Source of the DNA: Shouchella tritolerans
Lineage (GTDB): Bacteria > Bacillota > Bacilli > Bacillales > Bacillaceae_D
Direction: 5' to 3'
Assembly (NCBI RefSeq): GCF_025770735.1
Contig: NZ_JAODPB010000001.1
Location: 744,001 to 808,000 of the forward strand
Length of the DNA stretch: 64,000 bases
Position 1 is the first letter of the stretch. Each line of letters opens with the position of its first letter. The position numbers and the translations under genes are program-made. Positions 8,685 to 17,445 of this stretch are shown one piece after another. The notes under the pieces were generated by a model, which had not been told where the DNA came from, made no database searches, and worked only from the letters and a program-made list of their open reading frames with translations.

Positions 8685-9470
8685 TTGTCAGCTCCTACGC
8701 CGGAAATCATCGAGGCTGTTTCGTTTATCCAGCGAAACCTCCATGAATCGCTTAGCTTAAACGTGATCGCCAAACATGTCGGATATAGTCCATATCATTT
8801 TGTTCGAAAATTCAAAAATGAAGTGGGGATCTCGCCGCTTTATTATGTCTCTGCCCTTCGTTTAGATAAAGCGAAAAGCCTGCTCGTCCATACAAATTTA
8901 GGGGTACGGGACATCGGTTTGGAAATCGGCCAGCAAAGCCTTGGTACGTTTACGACTCGCTTTACTGAACGAGTAGGGTTGAGCCCTGGCCGTTTTCGTG
9001 AATCACTGGCTAGTGCAGAAGGACATTTACAAGCTCTGCAAAGGCTGCAAAAATGGCCTTCGACTCGCGCGGCTGCCTCTCCTTTAAATAGCGTAAGCGG
9101 AACCATTACAGCAGGTTCGCCGTTTTCAGGTGTTGTGTTCGTCGGCTTATTTTCAAAGCCAATTCCTGAAGGGTTGCCATGTTACGGTACATTGCTCTCT
9201 GGCAGCGACGATTTTTGTTTTTTGAATGTTGCCCCTGGGACGTATTATTTGCTGGCAACAGCCGTTTCATGGGGGATGGAAGGCAAAGACTTTCTACTTC
9301 CGCAACAAACATTACGCGGCCGCTTAAAGACAGCGATTGTTATGCGTCCATTTGCGGCTGTAGATGGGATTCGTCTACAACTTCACCCTCCTAAACAGGA
9401 TGATCCGCCGATCTTGATTTCCTTGCCATTATTAATGAACCAATTTCTGATCGAACAGCGCAATTGGTGA
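8685..9470 (+). CDS. AraC-family transcriptional regulator with an unassigned C-terminal domain
   Basis: In this 261-residue protein the DNA-binding domain comes first. Residues about 5-105 contain both AraC helix-turn-helices (SLNVIAKHVGYSPYHFVRKFK and LGVRDIGLEIG), ending in GLSPGRFRE. Residues about 130-255 form a second domain of beta character (SGVVFVGLFSKPIPEGLP, then GTYYLLATAVSWGMEGKDFLLP) that I cannot name. The start is TTG at 8685, supported by AGAGGTG eight bases upstream; no better start is in frame. It lies behind the Fur-controlled binding protein, and in B. subtilis an AraC protein (Btr) activates siderophore uptake, so a role in iron uptake is plausible but not shown. Confidence 0.8.
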   Translation: MSAPTPEIIEAVSFIQRNLHESLSLNVIAKHVGYSPYHFVRKFKNEVGISPLYYVSALRLDKAKSLLVHTNLGVRDIGLEIGQQSLGTFTTRFTERVGLSPGRFRESLASAEGHLQALQRLQKWPSTRAAASPLNSVSGTITAGSPFSGVVFVGLFSKPIPEGLPCYGTLLSGSDDFCFLNVAPGTYYLLATAVSWGMEGKDFLLPQQTLRGRLKTAIVMRPFAAVDGIRLQLHPPKQDDPPILISLPLLMNQFLIEQRNW

Positions 9471-9530
9471 GAAATGGCCGTTTATTCTGTTTGGTAAGAT
9501 GAGGGTAACTTGATTCAAGGAGGCGAAGAC

Positions 9531-9893
9531 ATGAAAACAGAGCAAGCACAGTTTGAACAATTGTATGCAGACTTAAATGAGGCATTTGCCAAAGGGGACG
9601 TTGATTTTATTCTTAGCCATGCGGCGGAAGACATCCGTTGGGAAATGATAGGGGACTCTGTAGTTGAGGGGAAAGAGGAAGTTGCCAAAAGGCTAGAGTC
9701 AGTAAAAGGAATTGTGAGCGAAGAATTTACGACAAAACGCATCATTGCTTCTGGGCGTAGCGCCGCTATCGAAGGGACAATGCTGTGCCCAGATGAAACA
9801 GGAACGAAAAGGAAAGCGGCCTTTTGTGACCTATATACACTCAATGAAAAAGGAAAGATTACGGATTTAACCGCCTATTTCTTTTTTTTATAA
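9531..9893 (+). CDS. SnoaL/NTF2-like small protein
   Basis: This 120-residue protein has the NTF2-like cone-fold pattern: N-terminal helices (QLYADLNEAFAKGDVDFILSHAAEDIRWEM), GDSVVEGKEEV, a beta-rich middle and a terminal ITDLTAYFFF strand. Such proteins are often annotated as ketosteroid-isomerase-like or stress-related and act in the cytoplasm; no substrate can be named. The start is ATG 9531 with AAGGAGG seven bases upstream. It is a monocistronic gene followed by a stem-loop at 9914 and then the repeat element. Confidence 0.75.
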   Translation: MKTEQAQFEQLYADLNEAFAKGDVDFILSHAAEDIRWEMIGDSVVEGKEEVAKRLESVKGIVSEEFTTKRIIASGRSAAIEGTMLCPDETGTKRKAAFCDLYTLNEKGKITDLTAYFFFL

Positions 9894-9913
9894 AAGAAGA
9901 TCGTTTCCGAGAA

Positions 9914-10115
9914 CAACGCCTGGTTACGCCAGGTGTTGAGGTTGTCGACAAAGTCGATAACCGCCCTCAGACTGATAGAAAACGCTTGTCAGACGAGGAG
10001 TGCAGCCGAGGGAAGATGCGAATAGAACGGGGGTTCATGAGTAGATGAGTGAGGCAAACGACGAAGTATGCGAGCGTTTGTCTACAGTCTGAACGCCTGG
10101 TTACGCCAGGCGTTG
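9914..10115. repeat. Intact copy (B) of the interspersed repeat between duplicated stem-loops
   Basis: The core at 9936-10085 is the reverse complement of the core at 33545-33694, with about eight differences over roughly 150 bases by eye. It is flanked by two copies of the same hairpin, AACGCCTGGTTACGCCAGG followed by TGTTGA on the left (9914-9938) and CGTTGA on the right (10092-10116). The two core ends are imperfect inverted repeats: TTGTCGACAAAGTCG at one end and CTGTAGACAAACGCTCG at the other on the opposite strand. No open reading frame is present. It looks like a small non-autonomous mobile element with a hairpin-long target duplication, but no transposase is visible. Confidence 0.8.
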
Positions 10116-10182
10116 ATTGTGTCATAAAATTTCGTGCTTGTTTTTTTAAGCGTTTGCATGTATGATTTTAATAATCTTGCAA

Positions 10183-10200
10183 TTGATTTACGATAATCAA
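10183..10200. promoter_or_regulatory. Operator O1 of sugar cluster I
   Basis: TTGATTTACGATAATCAA is a near-palindrome that differs at two central positions from the perfect palindrome at 11286-11303. It lies 21 bases before the regulator start, so it is probably the site of autorepression. A cre-like TTTAAGCGTTTGCA (10145-10158, 12 of 14) upstream suggests carbon catabolite control as well. Confidence 0.65.
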
Positions 10201-10221
10201 ACGAAGGCGAAGAGGGAAGAA

Positions 10222-11238
10222 ATGAAAGTCACAGCAAAAGAAATATCGAAACAACTAGGCGTTTCGATTGCTACAGTGGATAGAGTTCTGAACAATCGCG
10301 CCAATGTCAGTGAAAAAATGCGCAAGCGCGTATTGGAAAAGGCGGAGGAAATGGGCTATGTTCCTAACCGGATGGCCAGCATTCTCTCACGAAAAGTAAC
10401 CTTTCATGTCGCTGTCGTTTATAAAGAATATCCAGCATACTTTTGGGAGCAAATTGAGGCAGGCATTGCCCAAGCTGAATTAGAACTGCGGGACTACGGG
10501 GTCACAGTCCACCGTTTTCGCCTCCCAGTGGAGGCATTTACCGAATCACCGGAACGGATTCAAGAAATATTGGCAGATGAAACCATTGACGCCGTTGCAA
10601 TCGCTGCCCTTGGCGATGCAGTTTCCCCGTATTTAAAGGCGAGTAAAAAACCTATTTGTACGTTTAATGTAGACGCACAAAACAGTGGGCGCTTATTTTA
10701 TGTTGGCTGCGATTATCACTCGTCAGGAAGGTTAGCTGCTGAATTAGTGGCAAAGCTGGTCCCAGAGCAAGGAAAGGTTGGCGTGCTGTTAGGCGGAAAT
10801 AATGATTACCAAGCACGGGAGAAACTAGAAGGCTTTCGTGAAGGTCTACGGGAATTTAGGCTGGAGCTTTGTAAGGCGATTCGCCTTGAAGAACATGACT
10901 TGCCCTTCCAGCCAGGACAGCAATGGCAGAAAGAAGTTACTGGTTTGGATGGGTTATATGTAGCTACAGCAGAGTTAGGGAATGTGGCCGACTTTTTTTC
11001 AAAATACCCTGAACATCAAGTGGCGGCATTGGTTGGCCATGATATGAATGATTTGATCTACAAGCATCTTCATACGCAAATGATTGCCGCAACGATCACT
11101 CAAGACCCAGTCAGCCAAGGCTACTTAGCAATCAAAAAATTGTTTTCTTTGATGGTGCTCGAGGAAGAAGACGCTAATCAATCAACGATTACGAAACTGG
11201 AAATTGTCATGAAAAACAATGCCTCGTACTATACTTAA
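10222..11238 (+). CDS. LacI-type regulator of sugar cluster I
   Basis: This 338-residue protein has an N-terminal LacI helix-turn-helix (VTAKEISKQLGVSIATVDRVLNN; Asp replaces the usual Ser in the recognition region) and hinge MGYVPNRMASILSRK, then a sugar-binding sensor domain. The start is ATG 10222 with GAGGGAAGAA upstream; a longer frame from 10162 would begin inside the promoter and operator. The same 18-bp operator lies before this gene and before the Gfo/Idh gene downstream, so it most likely represses both itself and the operon at 11332-16341. The inducing sugar is not identifiable. Confidence 0.88.
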   Translation: MKVTAKEISKQLGVSIATVDRVLNNRANVSEKMRKRVLEKAEEMGYVPNRMASILSRKVTFHVAVVYKEYPAYFWEQIEAGIAQAELELRDYGVTVHRFRLPVEAFTESPERIQEILADETIDAVAIAALGDAVSPYLKASKKPICTFNVDAQNSGRLFYVGCDYHSSGRLAAELVAKLVPEQGKVGVLLGGNNDYQAREKLEGFREGLREFRLELCKAIRLEEHDLPFQPGQQWQKEVTGLDGLYVATAELGNVADFFSKYPEHQVAALVGHDMNDLIYKHLHTQMIAATITQDPVSQGYLAIKKLFSLMVLEEEDANQSTITKLEIVMKNNASYYT

Positions 11239-11285
11239 TCATTGGGTTATATATTCCAATGATTAAGTTGTTTCTATACTTTGTT

Positions 11286-11303
11286 TTGATTATCGATAAT
11301 CAA
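11286..11303. promoter_or_regulatory. Operator O2 of sugar cluster I
   Basis: TTGATTATCGATAATCAA is a perfect 18-bp palindrome in the 93-base gap between the regulator and the Gfo/Idh gene. It matches O1 at 16 of 18 positions. No terminator is obvious in the gap. Confidence 0.75.
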
Positions 11304-11331
11304 TTAACTGAAAAATGGAGGTAAAGGGAAT

Positions 11332-12312
11332 ATGTTAAAAGCGATTCAAGTGGGAGTAGGGGGGTTTGGACTTTCTTGGTTTGAACTGCTCCAAACTTAC
11401 CAGCATGCAGAGGTGGTAGCCATTGTCGATCCCCTCGAGGTGAATGTGCAAGCGGCATTAAAACGGGCAAATTGCAGTGTTTTATCTTTTGACAGTCTAG
11501 AAGAAGCCATCGCAAAAGTGGAAGCGGACTTTGTGTTAATTGTGACGCCGCCAACTACTCATGCCGATTTGGCGAAGACAGCCATCAAGGCTAAACTTCA
11601 TGTCATGATGGAAAAACCATTGACAGACACGCTTGAGGAAGGAAAAGCATTACTGGCATTTACGAAAGCACACGCACAAAAAGTGATGGTTAGCCAAAAT
11701 TATCGCTATCACCCGCAAATCCAGACGATCAAAGCGCTACTCGATCAGCAGTTGATTGGAAAGGTGGAATATGGCGATTATTATTTTAACCGTGCCACTC
11801 GTTTTGGCGGTTGGAGGGACGAATATGCCGACATTCTTTTGCAAGACATGGCGATCCACCATTTTGACATCCTCCGTTTTTTGCTAGAAAAAGAGGCGGT
11901 TGAAGTGACAGCAGCAAGCTTCCGCCCAACATGGAGCTGGTTTAAAGGCATGCCCAATGCCCATGTAGACATCTTGTTTGAAGATGAAGTGCGAATAAGC
12001 TATACCGGTAGATGGGCTGGAAAAGGGCGTAAAACCCCTTGGAATGGAGAATTGCGTCTCGTAGGAAAAAAGGGGGCAATTGAACTAGTCGACGACCGCG
12101 TTTACATGTACAAAGGTGAGGAAGATGAACCAACTGAGATTCAGCTTCAAACGAGTTTGTTGCCAGACCGTCTGCTGTCGCTTGATGCATTTGTTGCCGC
12201 TATTCGCCATGATACGGTGCCACCAACATCGATTGAAGACAATGTAAAAAGCCTTGAATTGACGTGGGCGGCGATTGAAGCGGCAAAGTCAGGGAAGAAA
12301 TGGACTTGTTGA
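11332..12312 (+). CDS. Gfo/Idh/MocA-family oxidoreductase (cluster I)
   Basis: In this 326-residue protein an N-terminal Rossmann domain (IQVGVGGFGLSW; then the conserved MEKPLTDT, where the family lysine sits) is followed by the alpha/beta catalytic domain (QNYRYHPQI; DMAIHHFDILRFL, where the family histidine sits). Such enzymes oxidise or isomerise sugars, inositols or sugar acids with NAD(P). GGAGG lies about ten bases before the ATG. It opens the transport operon just after operator O2, which suggests it acts on the imported sugar together with the TIM-barrel isomerase at the operon end. Confidence 0.9.
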   Translation: MLKAIQVGVGGFGLSWFELLQTYQHAEVVAIVDPLEVNVQAALKRANCSVLSFDSLEEAIAKVEADFVLIVTPPTTHADLAKTAIKAKLHVMMEKPLTDTLEEGKALLAFTKAHAQKVMVSQNYRYHPQIQTIKALLDQQLIGKVEYGDYYFNRATRFGGWRDEYADILLQDMAIHHFDILRFLLEKEAVEVTAASFRPTWSWFKGMPNAHVDILFEDEVRISYTGRWAGKGRKTPWNGELRLVGKKGAIELVDDRVYMYKGEEDEPTEIQLQTSLLPDRLLSLDAFVAAIRHDTVPPTSIEDNVKSLELTWAAIEAAKSGKKWTC

Positions 12313-12349
12313 GAACGGATTATACTCGTTAAACAGGGAGTGTTTCTTT

Positions 12350-13573
12350 ATGAAAATAGCATGTGTAGTCACGTTGGCATGTTTGCTGTCACTTAGCGTT
12401 GCCGCTTGCAATGAAACGGCCTCGAAAGAACAAACTACTTTGACATGGTGGGATACGTATGGCAGGGACGGCACAGAACAATCAGTCATCAATGCGATTG
12501 CCAAATATGAGAAAGCCCATCCTGATGTCAAGATCGAGCGCGTTTCTGTTCCTTTTTCAGAAATGCAGCGTAAGCTCCTCTTAGCGATGGTTGGCGGGGA
12601 GCTTCCAGATATTATGATCGTTGATAATCCGAACCATCAAGCACTCTCAGCGGCGGGGGCAACAGCTGATATTACAGAATTGGTTGAGCAATGGGGAGAA
12701 GCAGACGAGTATTTCGAAGGTCCGTGGAAATCAACGATGTACCAAGGCCGGAATTTTGGCATTCCATTTGGAAGCAACAATTTAGCGCTCTTTTACAACA
12801 ACGACTTGCTAGAAGCAGCGGGAGTGAAGCCGCCTTCGACATGGGATGAGCTGAAAGAGGCTGTTCCTCATCTTGCAGGCAAGACGGACGGTTACCCATT
12901 TTCTGTAGCTGCTGTCCGCAGTGAGGAAGGCGCCTTTCAATTTCTCCCTTTTTTATGGCAGGCAGGCGGAGATTTGGACCAGTTGGATAGCGAGGCAACG
13001 AGAGAGGCACTTGAGCTTTGGAAAGGGTTTATTGATAGCGGTTACATGTCCCGTGAAGTTCTGTCGCTCAATCAGCAGGATATTGCCTTGCAATTTGTAA
13101 ATGGGAATACAGCTATGATGGTAAATGGGACTTGGCAAGTTGAGCAATTTCGCGACTCGCTCGAATTTGAGTGGGGCGTAGTCCCTCTCCCAGCGGCTGA
13201 GGCACAGGCAACCGTCATCGGCGGCGAAAATTTTGCGATTGGCAGTTCTTCAGAGCATATTCAAGAAGCGTGGAATGTGATCACATTTATGCAGGAAGAA
13301 GAGGTGCTGATGCAAATGGTAAAAGACAAACATTACTTGCCAGCGAGAAAAGACTTAATCCAAGACCCCTATTGGCAAGAAGATAAGATGTATGAACCGT
13401 TTGCTGACAGCATGGAGTTTGCCAGGGCAAGGGCATATGGCGAACAGTATCCAGCCATTTCCAACGAAATACAGAACATGATTCAAGGAGCGCTGTCTGG
13501 ATCAATTCCTATTAATGAAGCGATTCAGGAAACAGCCAGTGAAGTGAACGCCCTGTTTGAGAAAAACCAATAA
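12350..13573 (+). CDS. Sugar ABC transporter substrate-binding lipoprotein (cluster I)
   Basis: This 407-residue family 1 extracellular solute-binding protein starts at ATG 12350 (AGGGAG nine bases upstream) with a signal peptide and lipobox SVAAC. The longer frame from 12275 overlaps the previous gene and lacks a ribosome site. Typical motifs are TLTWWDTYGRDGTEQSV near the mature N-terminus, PDIMIVDN, then PFGSNNLALFYNNDLLEAAG. It captures a mono- or oligosaccharide for the two permeases encoded next. Confidence 0.93.
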   Translation: MKIACVVTLACLLSLSVAACNETASKEQTTLTWWDTYGRDGTEQSVINAIAKYEKAHPDVKIERVSVPFSEMQRKLLLAMVGGELPDIMIVDNPNHQALSAAGATADITELVEQWGEADEYFEGPWKSTMYQGRNFGIPFGSNNLALFYNNDLLEAAGVKPPSTWDELKEAVPHLAGKTDGYPFSVAAVRSEEGAFQFLPFLWQAGGDLDQLDSEATREALELWKGFIDSGYMSREVLSLNQQDIALQFVNGNTAMMVNGTWQVEQFRDSLEFEWGVVPLPAAEAQATVIGGENFAIGSSSEHIQEAWNVITFMQEEEVLMQMVKDKHYLPARKDLIQDPYWQEDKMYEPFADSMEFARARAYGEQYPAISNEIQNMIQGALSGSIPINEAIQETASEVNALFEKNQ

Positions 13574-13593
13574 TAAGCTTAGGGGGAAAGCGA

Positions 13594-14529
13594 ATGGAGT
13601 CGCCACTTTCAGCCGTAAAACGGCCACGTTCGTTCAAACCGAAGAAAAGGCTGCAAAAAGATATAGTAGGAAAGTATATGTTTGTGTTGCCTGGGCTGCT
13701 TTTTTTAGCTGTTTTTATGTTGTTCCCAATCGGCTACAATGTATATTTGACGTTTCATAATGTAACTGTATTCAACATTATGTCTGGCTACGAATTTACT
13801 TGGTTTGACAATTACAAGGCTGTTTTAACGGACACGGTGTTCTTGCAATCGGTGAAAAACTCAATTGTGTTTACGACATTATGTTTGCTATTCCAGTTTG
13901 TCGTCGGACTGGCCTTGGCGTTATTTTTTAATAAAACATTTCCAGGCCGCGGCCTATTTCGAGCGCTCCTTTTAATGGCCTGGATGATTCCCCTTGTGAT
14001 TACCGGTACGCTGTTCCAATGGATGTTCGCTGGCGAACACGGGATCATCAACCATTTTCTGTTGTGGGCAAACATCATCGAAGAGCCAATTTATTGGGTG
14101 TCGAACGAGCAGACGGCCCTTTACAGCACGATTATTGCAAACATTTGGATTGGCATTCCATTTAACATGGTCATTTTGCTGGCAGGACTCCAATCGCTGC
14201 CAACAGACATTTACGAAGCAGCCCGTGTAGATGGGGCTTCGAAATGGCGGCAGTTTTTTGCGATTACATTGCCTCTGCTAAAACCGACGTTGTTCATTTT
14301 GGTCATGCTCGGCATCATTTACACATTCAAAGTATTTGACATCATTTTGATTATGACAAAAGGCGGGCCGCTGTACGCTTCAACTGTCATGCCGTTTTAT
14401 GCCTATGAACAAGCGTTTATTAACTACAACTTCAGTATCGGCGCTACGATTACAACCGTGATGCTTGCTTTGTTGATTGTTGTTTCGCTTATCTATTTAC
14501 GGATTGCCAGTAAGGAGGATGCAGCATGA
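13594..14529 (+). CDS. Sugar ABC transporter permease, MalF/UgpA type (cluster I)
   Basis: This 311-residue membrane protein has about six transmembrane helices and the EAA loop (EAARVDGASKWRQFFAITLPLLKP) that contacts the ATPase. It begins 20 bases after the binding protein and its stop overlaps the start of the second permease, which shows translational coupling. No ATPase gene is present in the cluster. Confidence 0.94.
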   Translation: MESPLSAVKRPRSFKPKKRLQKDIVGKYMFVLPGLLFLAVFMLFPIGYNVYLTFHNVTVFNIMSGYEFTWFDNYKAVLTDTVFLQSVKNSIVFTTLCLLFQFVVGLALALFFNKTFPGRGLFRALLLMAWMIPLVITGTLFQWMFAGEHGIINHFLLWANIIEEPIYWVSNEQTALYSTIIANIWIGIPFNMVILLAGLQSLPTDIYEAARVDGASKWRQFFAITLPLLKPTLFILVMLGIIYTFKVFDIILIMTKGGPLYASTVMPFYAYEQAFINYNFSIGATITTVMLALLIVVSLIYLRIASKEDAA

Positions 14530-15359
14530 AAAAACGGTTTGTAGAAAGCCAGTATGTAGCCAGTGTCATCGGGCTTATTTCAACCATGCTGTTTTTGTTT
14601 CCTGTTTATTGGATGGTTGTCACGTCCATTAAACCAATGTCAGCGATTTTTGCGATTCCTCCACAAATCATTCCACGGGAGGTGACTACGGAGGCCTATA
14701 TTGACAATATTTTAAATAACCCAGAGATTGTCCGTTTTTTTCTCAATAGTGTCGTGATTGCACTAGGCACATTGGTTCTAACATTAGTGCTTGCTGCTCC
14801 TGTTGCTTACGCGTTAGCAAGGCTTGACATTAAGGGGAAGGGAGCCATAATTGGGGTCATGCTTGTAGCACAGATGCTGCCGAGCATCATGCTGGCACTG
14901 CCATTTTTCTTGTTGTTTTCTCATTTAGGGTTGTTAAATCATTTTATCGCTCTGATTTTGGCCAATACAACAACGGCGCTGCCGTTTGCCGTCCTTGTAT
15001 TACGTCCATTCTTTATGTCCATTCCGCAAGGGTTAGAAGAAGCAGCAGCTATTGATGGAAGCAATCGTTTTTTAACGTTTGTGCGGATTATTTTGCCGTT
15101 GGCAAAACCAGGGCTGTTAACAGTCGGTGCATTTGCATTTTTGTTTGCCTGGGGTGACTTGCTGTACGCCCTTATTTTGACAACCGATGAAAGCATTCGA
15201 CCGCTTACAGTCTACTTATATACGTTTGTTGGCCAGCACGGAACGAATTGGAACAGTTTAATGGCAGTTTCTTTCGTGGCCATTATTCCGATTATCTTGA
15301 TTTTTATTGCTTTTCAAAAGCATATTGTCGAGGGCATTGCGTCTGGTTCAATGAAGTAA
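14526..15359 (+). CDS. Sugar ABC transporter permease, MalG type (cluster I)
   Basis: This 277-residue, six-helix permease has the EAA loop EEAAAIDGSNRFLTFVRIILP and the MalG-like N-terminus with a long first loop. The ATGA overlap with the upstream permease indicates coupled translation. It forms the transmembrane channel with the previous protein; a shared MsmX-type ATPase is presumed because none is encoded here. Confidence 0.94.
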   Translation: MKKRFVESQYVASVIGLISTMLFLFPVYWMVVTSIKPMSAIFAIPPQIIPREVTTEAYIDNILNNPEIVRFFLNSVVIALGTLVLTLVLAAPVAYALARLDIKGKGAIIGVMLVAQMLPSIMLALPFFLLFSHLGLLNHFIALILANTTTALPFAVLVLRPFFMSIPQGLEEAAAIDGSNRFLTFVRIILPLAKPGLLTVGAFAFLFAWGDLLYALILTTDESIRPLTVYLYTFVGQHGTNWNSLMAVSFVAIIPIILIFIAFQKHIVEGIASGSMK

Positions 15360-15378
15360 ATAATGGGAGGAATGAATG

Positions 15379-16341
15379 ATGAGACTTGGTGTATTTGCTG
15401 TTTTATACGGAGAAAAGTCGTTGGTAGAGATGTTAGATCACATAAAAGAAAAGGGCCTTGATACAGTGGAAATCGCAACAGGTGGTTATGTTGGCGATGC
15501 CCATTGCCAACCAGAGGCGCTTTTAGCAGATGAAGATAAGCTTGCCACGTTTAAAGCTGCTTTTGATGAGCGGGGCATAACGATTAGCGCCCTTAGTTGC
15601 CATGGCAATGGGCTTCATCCTAACCCGCAGGTGAGCAACGCACATGACCGTGTGTTTGAGCAAACCGTACAATTGGCTGCAAGGCTAGGTGTAGAGACTG
15701 TTGTTACTTTCTCTGGTTGTCCGGGCGAGTCGGAACATTCTCGCTATCCTGTTTGGAATACATGCCCGTGGCCCCATGATTTTTCGGAAATGCTTGAATG
15801 GCAATGGGAAGAAAAAGTCCTTCCTTATTGGCACCAAAAGCACAGCTACGTAAAAGAACATGGTGTGCAGGTTGCAATTGAGCCACATCCTGGTTTTGTC
15901 GTGTATAACAATGAGACATTGCTGCGGCTACGTAGGGAATGCGGGAAGCAAATCGGCGCCAATTTTGACCCGAGCCATTATTTTTGGCAAGGCATGGACC
16001 CTGCCCTTTGCATTCGTGAACTTGGAGAGGCCGTCTATCATTTTCATGCGAAAGACACGAAAATCGAGGCAGTAAACGCAAGTCGCAACGGCGTTCTTGA
16101 TATGAAACCGTATCGCGATATCGCGGACCGGTCCTGGATTTTTCGTACTGTCGGTTATGGTCATAATGAAGAAGTTTGGCGAGAGATCATTAGTGCCCTT
16201 CAGCTGATTGGCTACAAGGGAGCAATGAGCATTGAGCATGAGGACGGACTGATGACAAACGAAGAAGGCTTGACGAAAGCGATCGCGTTTTTACAAACGG
16301 CCATTATTCGAAATGATGCGGGGGAGATGTGGTGGGCTTAA
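15379..16341 (+). CDS. Sugar phosphate isomerase/epimerase, TIM barrel (cluster I)
   Basis: This is a xylose-isomerase-like/AP-endonuclease-2 fold protein of about 320 residues. The metal ligands can be followed: Glu in AIEPHPG, Asp in NFDPSHYFW, His in FHAKDTK, and Glu in SIEHEDG. It probably epimerises or isomerises the keto-sugar made by the Gfo/Idh enzyme of the same operon. Two adjacent ATG codons exist at 15376 and 15379; GGGAGG is eight bases before the second, which I prefer. It is the last gene of the operon; I see no clear terminator after it. Confidence 0.88.
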   Translation: MRLGVFAVLYGEKSLVEMLDHIKEKGLDTVEIATGGYVGDAHCQPEALLADEDKLATFKAAFDERGITISALSCHGNGLHPNPQVSNAHDRVFEQTVQLAARLGVETVVTFSGCPGESEHSRYPVWNTCPWPHDFSEMLEWQWEEKVLPYWHQKHSYVKEHGVQVAIEPHPGFVVYNNETLLRLRRECGKQIGANFDPSHYFWQGMDPALCIRELGEAVYHFHAKDTKIEAVNASRNGVLDMKPYRDIADRSWIFRTVGYGHNEEVWREIISALQLIGYKGAMSIEHEDGLMTNEEGLTKAIAFLQTAIIRNDAGEMWWA

Positions 16342-16488
16342 AGTAAAAACGAATATTGGGCAAGGCGAGCGCGAAGTGGTGATAAATAAATTGAATCAAT
16401 AAGCTTCCAATAAACCATACACAAGCAACAGGCTGATAGCGCTATAATGAGGAAGGAATGTTTCGTATTTAAAAAGGAGTTATCATCA

Positions 16489-17412
16489 ATGGGTTACATG
16501 AGTCTTGTTTTTGTGAACGTTGTCCTTCCAATTCTTATTTTAATGGCGATCGGCGCTTTGTTTCAGCGGCGTTTTCATTTTCAATTAACGCCGATTTCGA
16601 AACTTTTGACGTCTTGTTTTATGCCAGCTGCTGTGTTTTTGAACATTTATGAAGCGCAGTTTGACATGCAGTTACTAACGCAGCTGGTTTTTTATTTGCT
16701 TTTGTTCACAGGGGGCACGATGGCGCTTGGACAGCTTTTAGCGAAAGGCCTAAAATTGAAGCGTGGAGAAGGGGCAGCATTAAAAAACAGCATATCGTTG
16801 ATGAATTCCGGCAATTACGGGCTGCCTGTTAGTCAACTTATTTTTAGTACAAATCCGTTGGGCGTCTCGGTACAAATTATTGTTCTTGTCTTTCAAAACT
16901 TGCTCACGTATACATACGGGCTTTACAACTTGTTGTCAGCGACTAAGTCGATCGTTGACATTGGCAAGTCGCTTGTAAAGCTTCCAATTGTTCATGCGCT
17001 GTTAGCGGGATTCGTTTTTCAAGCTTTTGCCTGGCCCATTCCAGGATTTGTACTCGTCCCACTTGAACAATTGGCCAATGGTTTTGTAGCGTTAGCGCTG
17101 TTTTTATTAGGTGCCCAACTTGCAGGGATTCGTTTACGTTCTTTCCATCGTGCGATCGCCTGGAGTTTGCTCGGAAGGCTCGTCGCTGGACCTGTCTTTG
17201 CCTTGCTGTTCATCTTTGCTCTCGGCATTGAGGGCGTTGTAGCCCAATCGTTGTTTATTGCTAGCTCGTTTCCTACCTCAAGAAATACGGCGACACTTGC
17301 GCTTGAGCACGAGGTAGAGCCTGAGCTCCATGCCCAAATCGTTCTTTATTCAACACTGCTCAGTTGTGTAACCGCTACAGCAGTCATTCATTTGGCGAGC
17401 GTCTTATTTTAA
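16489..17412 (+). CDS. AEC-family (auxin efflux carrier-like) transporter
   Basis: This 307-residue integral membrane protein has about ten hydrophobic helices and the characteristic broken-helix motifs (LMNSGNYGLPVSQLIF near the middle and SSFPTSRNTATLALE near the end). Family members export or take up malate and other carboxylates or amino acid derivatives by secondary transport. The start is ATG 16489 with AAAGGAG about nine bases upstream; the in-frame start at 16447 lies inside the likely -10 box (TATAAT at 16443). It is probably transcribed on its own rather than with cluster I, because of that promoter. Confidence 0.88.
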   Translation: MGYMSLVFVNVVLPILILMAIGALFQRRFHFQLTPISKLLTSCFMPAAVFLNIYEAQFDMQLLTQLVFYLLLFTGGTMALGQLLAKGLKLKRGEGAALKNSISLMNSGNYGLPVSQLIFSTNPLGVSVQIIVLVFQNLLTYTYGLYNLLSATKSIVDIGKSLVKLPIVHALLAGFVFQAFAWPIPGFVLVPLEQLANGFVALALFLLGAQLAGIRLRSFHRAIAWSLLGRLVAGPVFALLFIFALGIEGVVAQSLFIASSFPTSRNTATLALEHEVEPELHAQIVLYSTLLSCVTATAVIHLASVLF

Positions 17413-17445
17413 TGGTGTAGGCAGGAGGCTACTGTCTGTTGGCAT

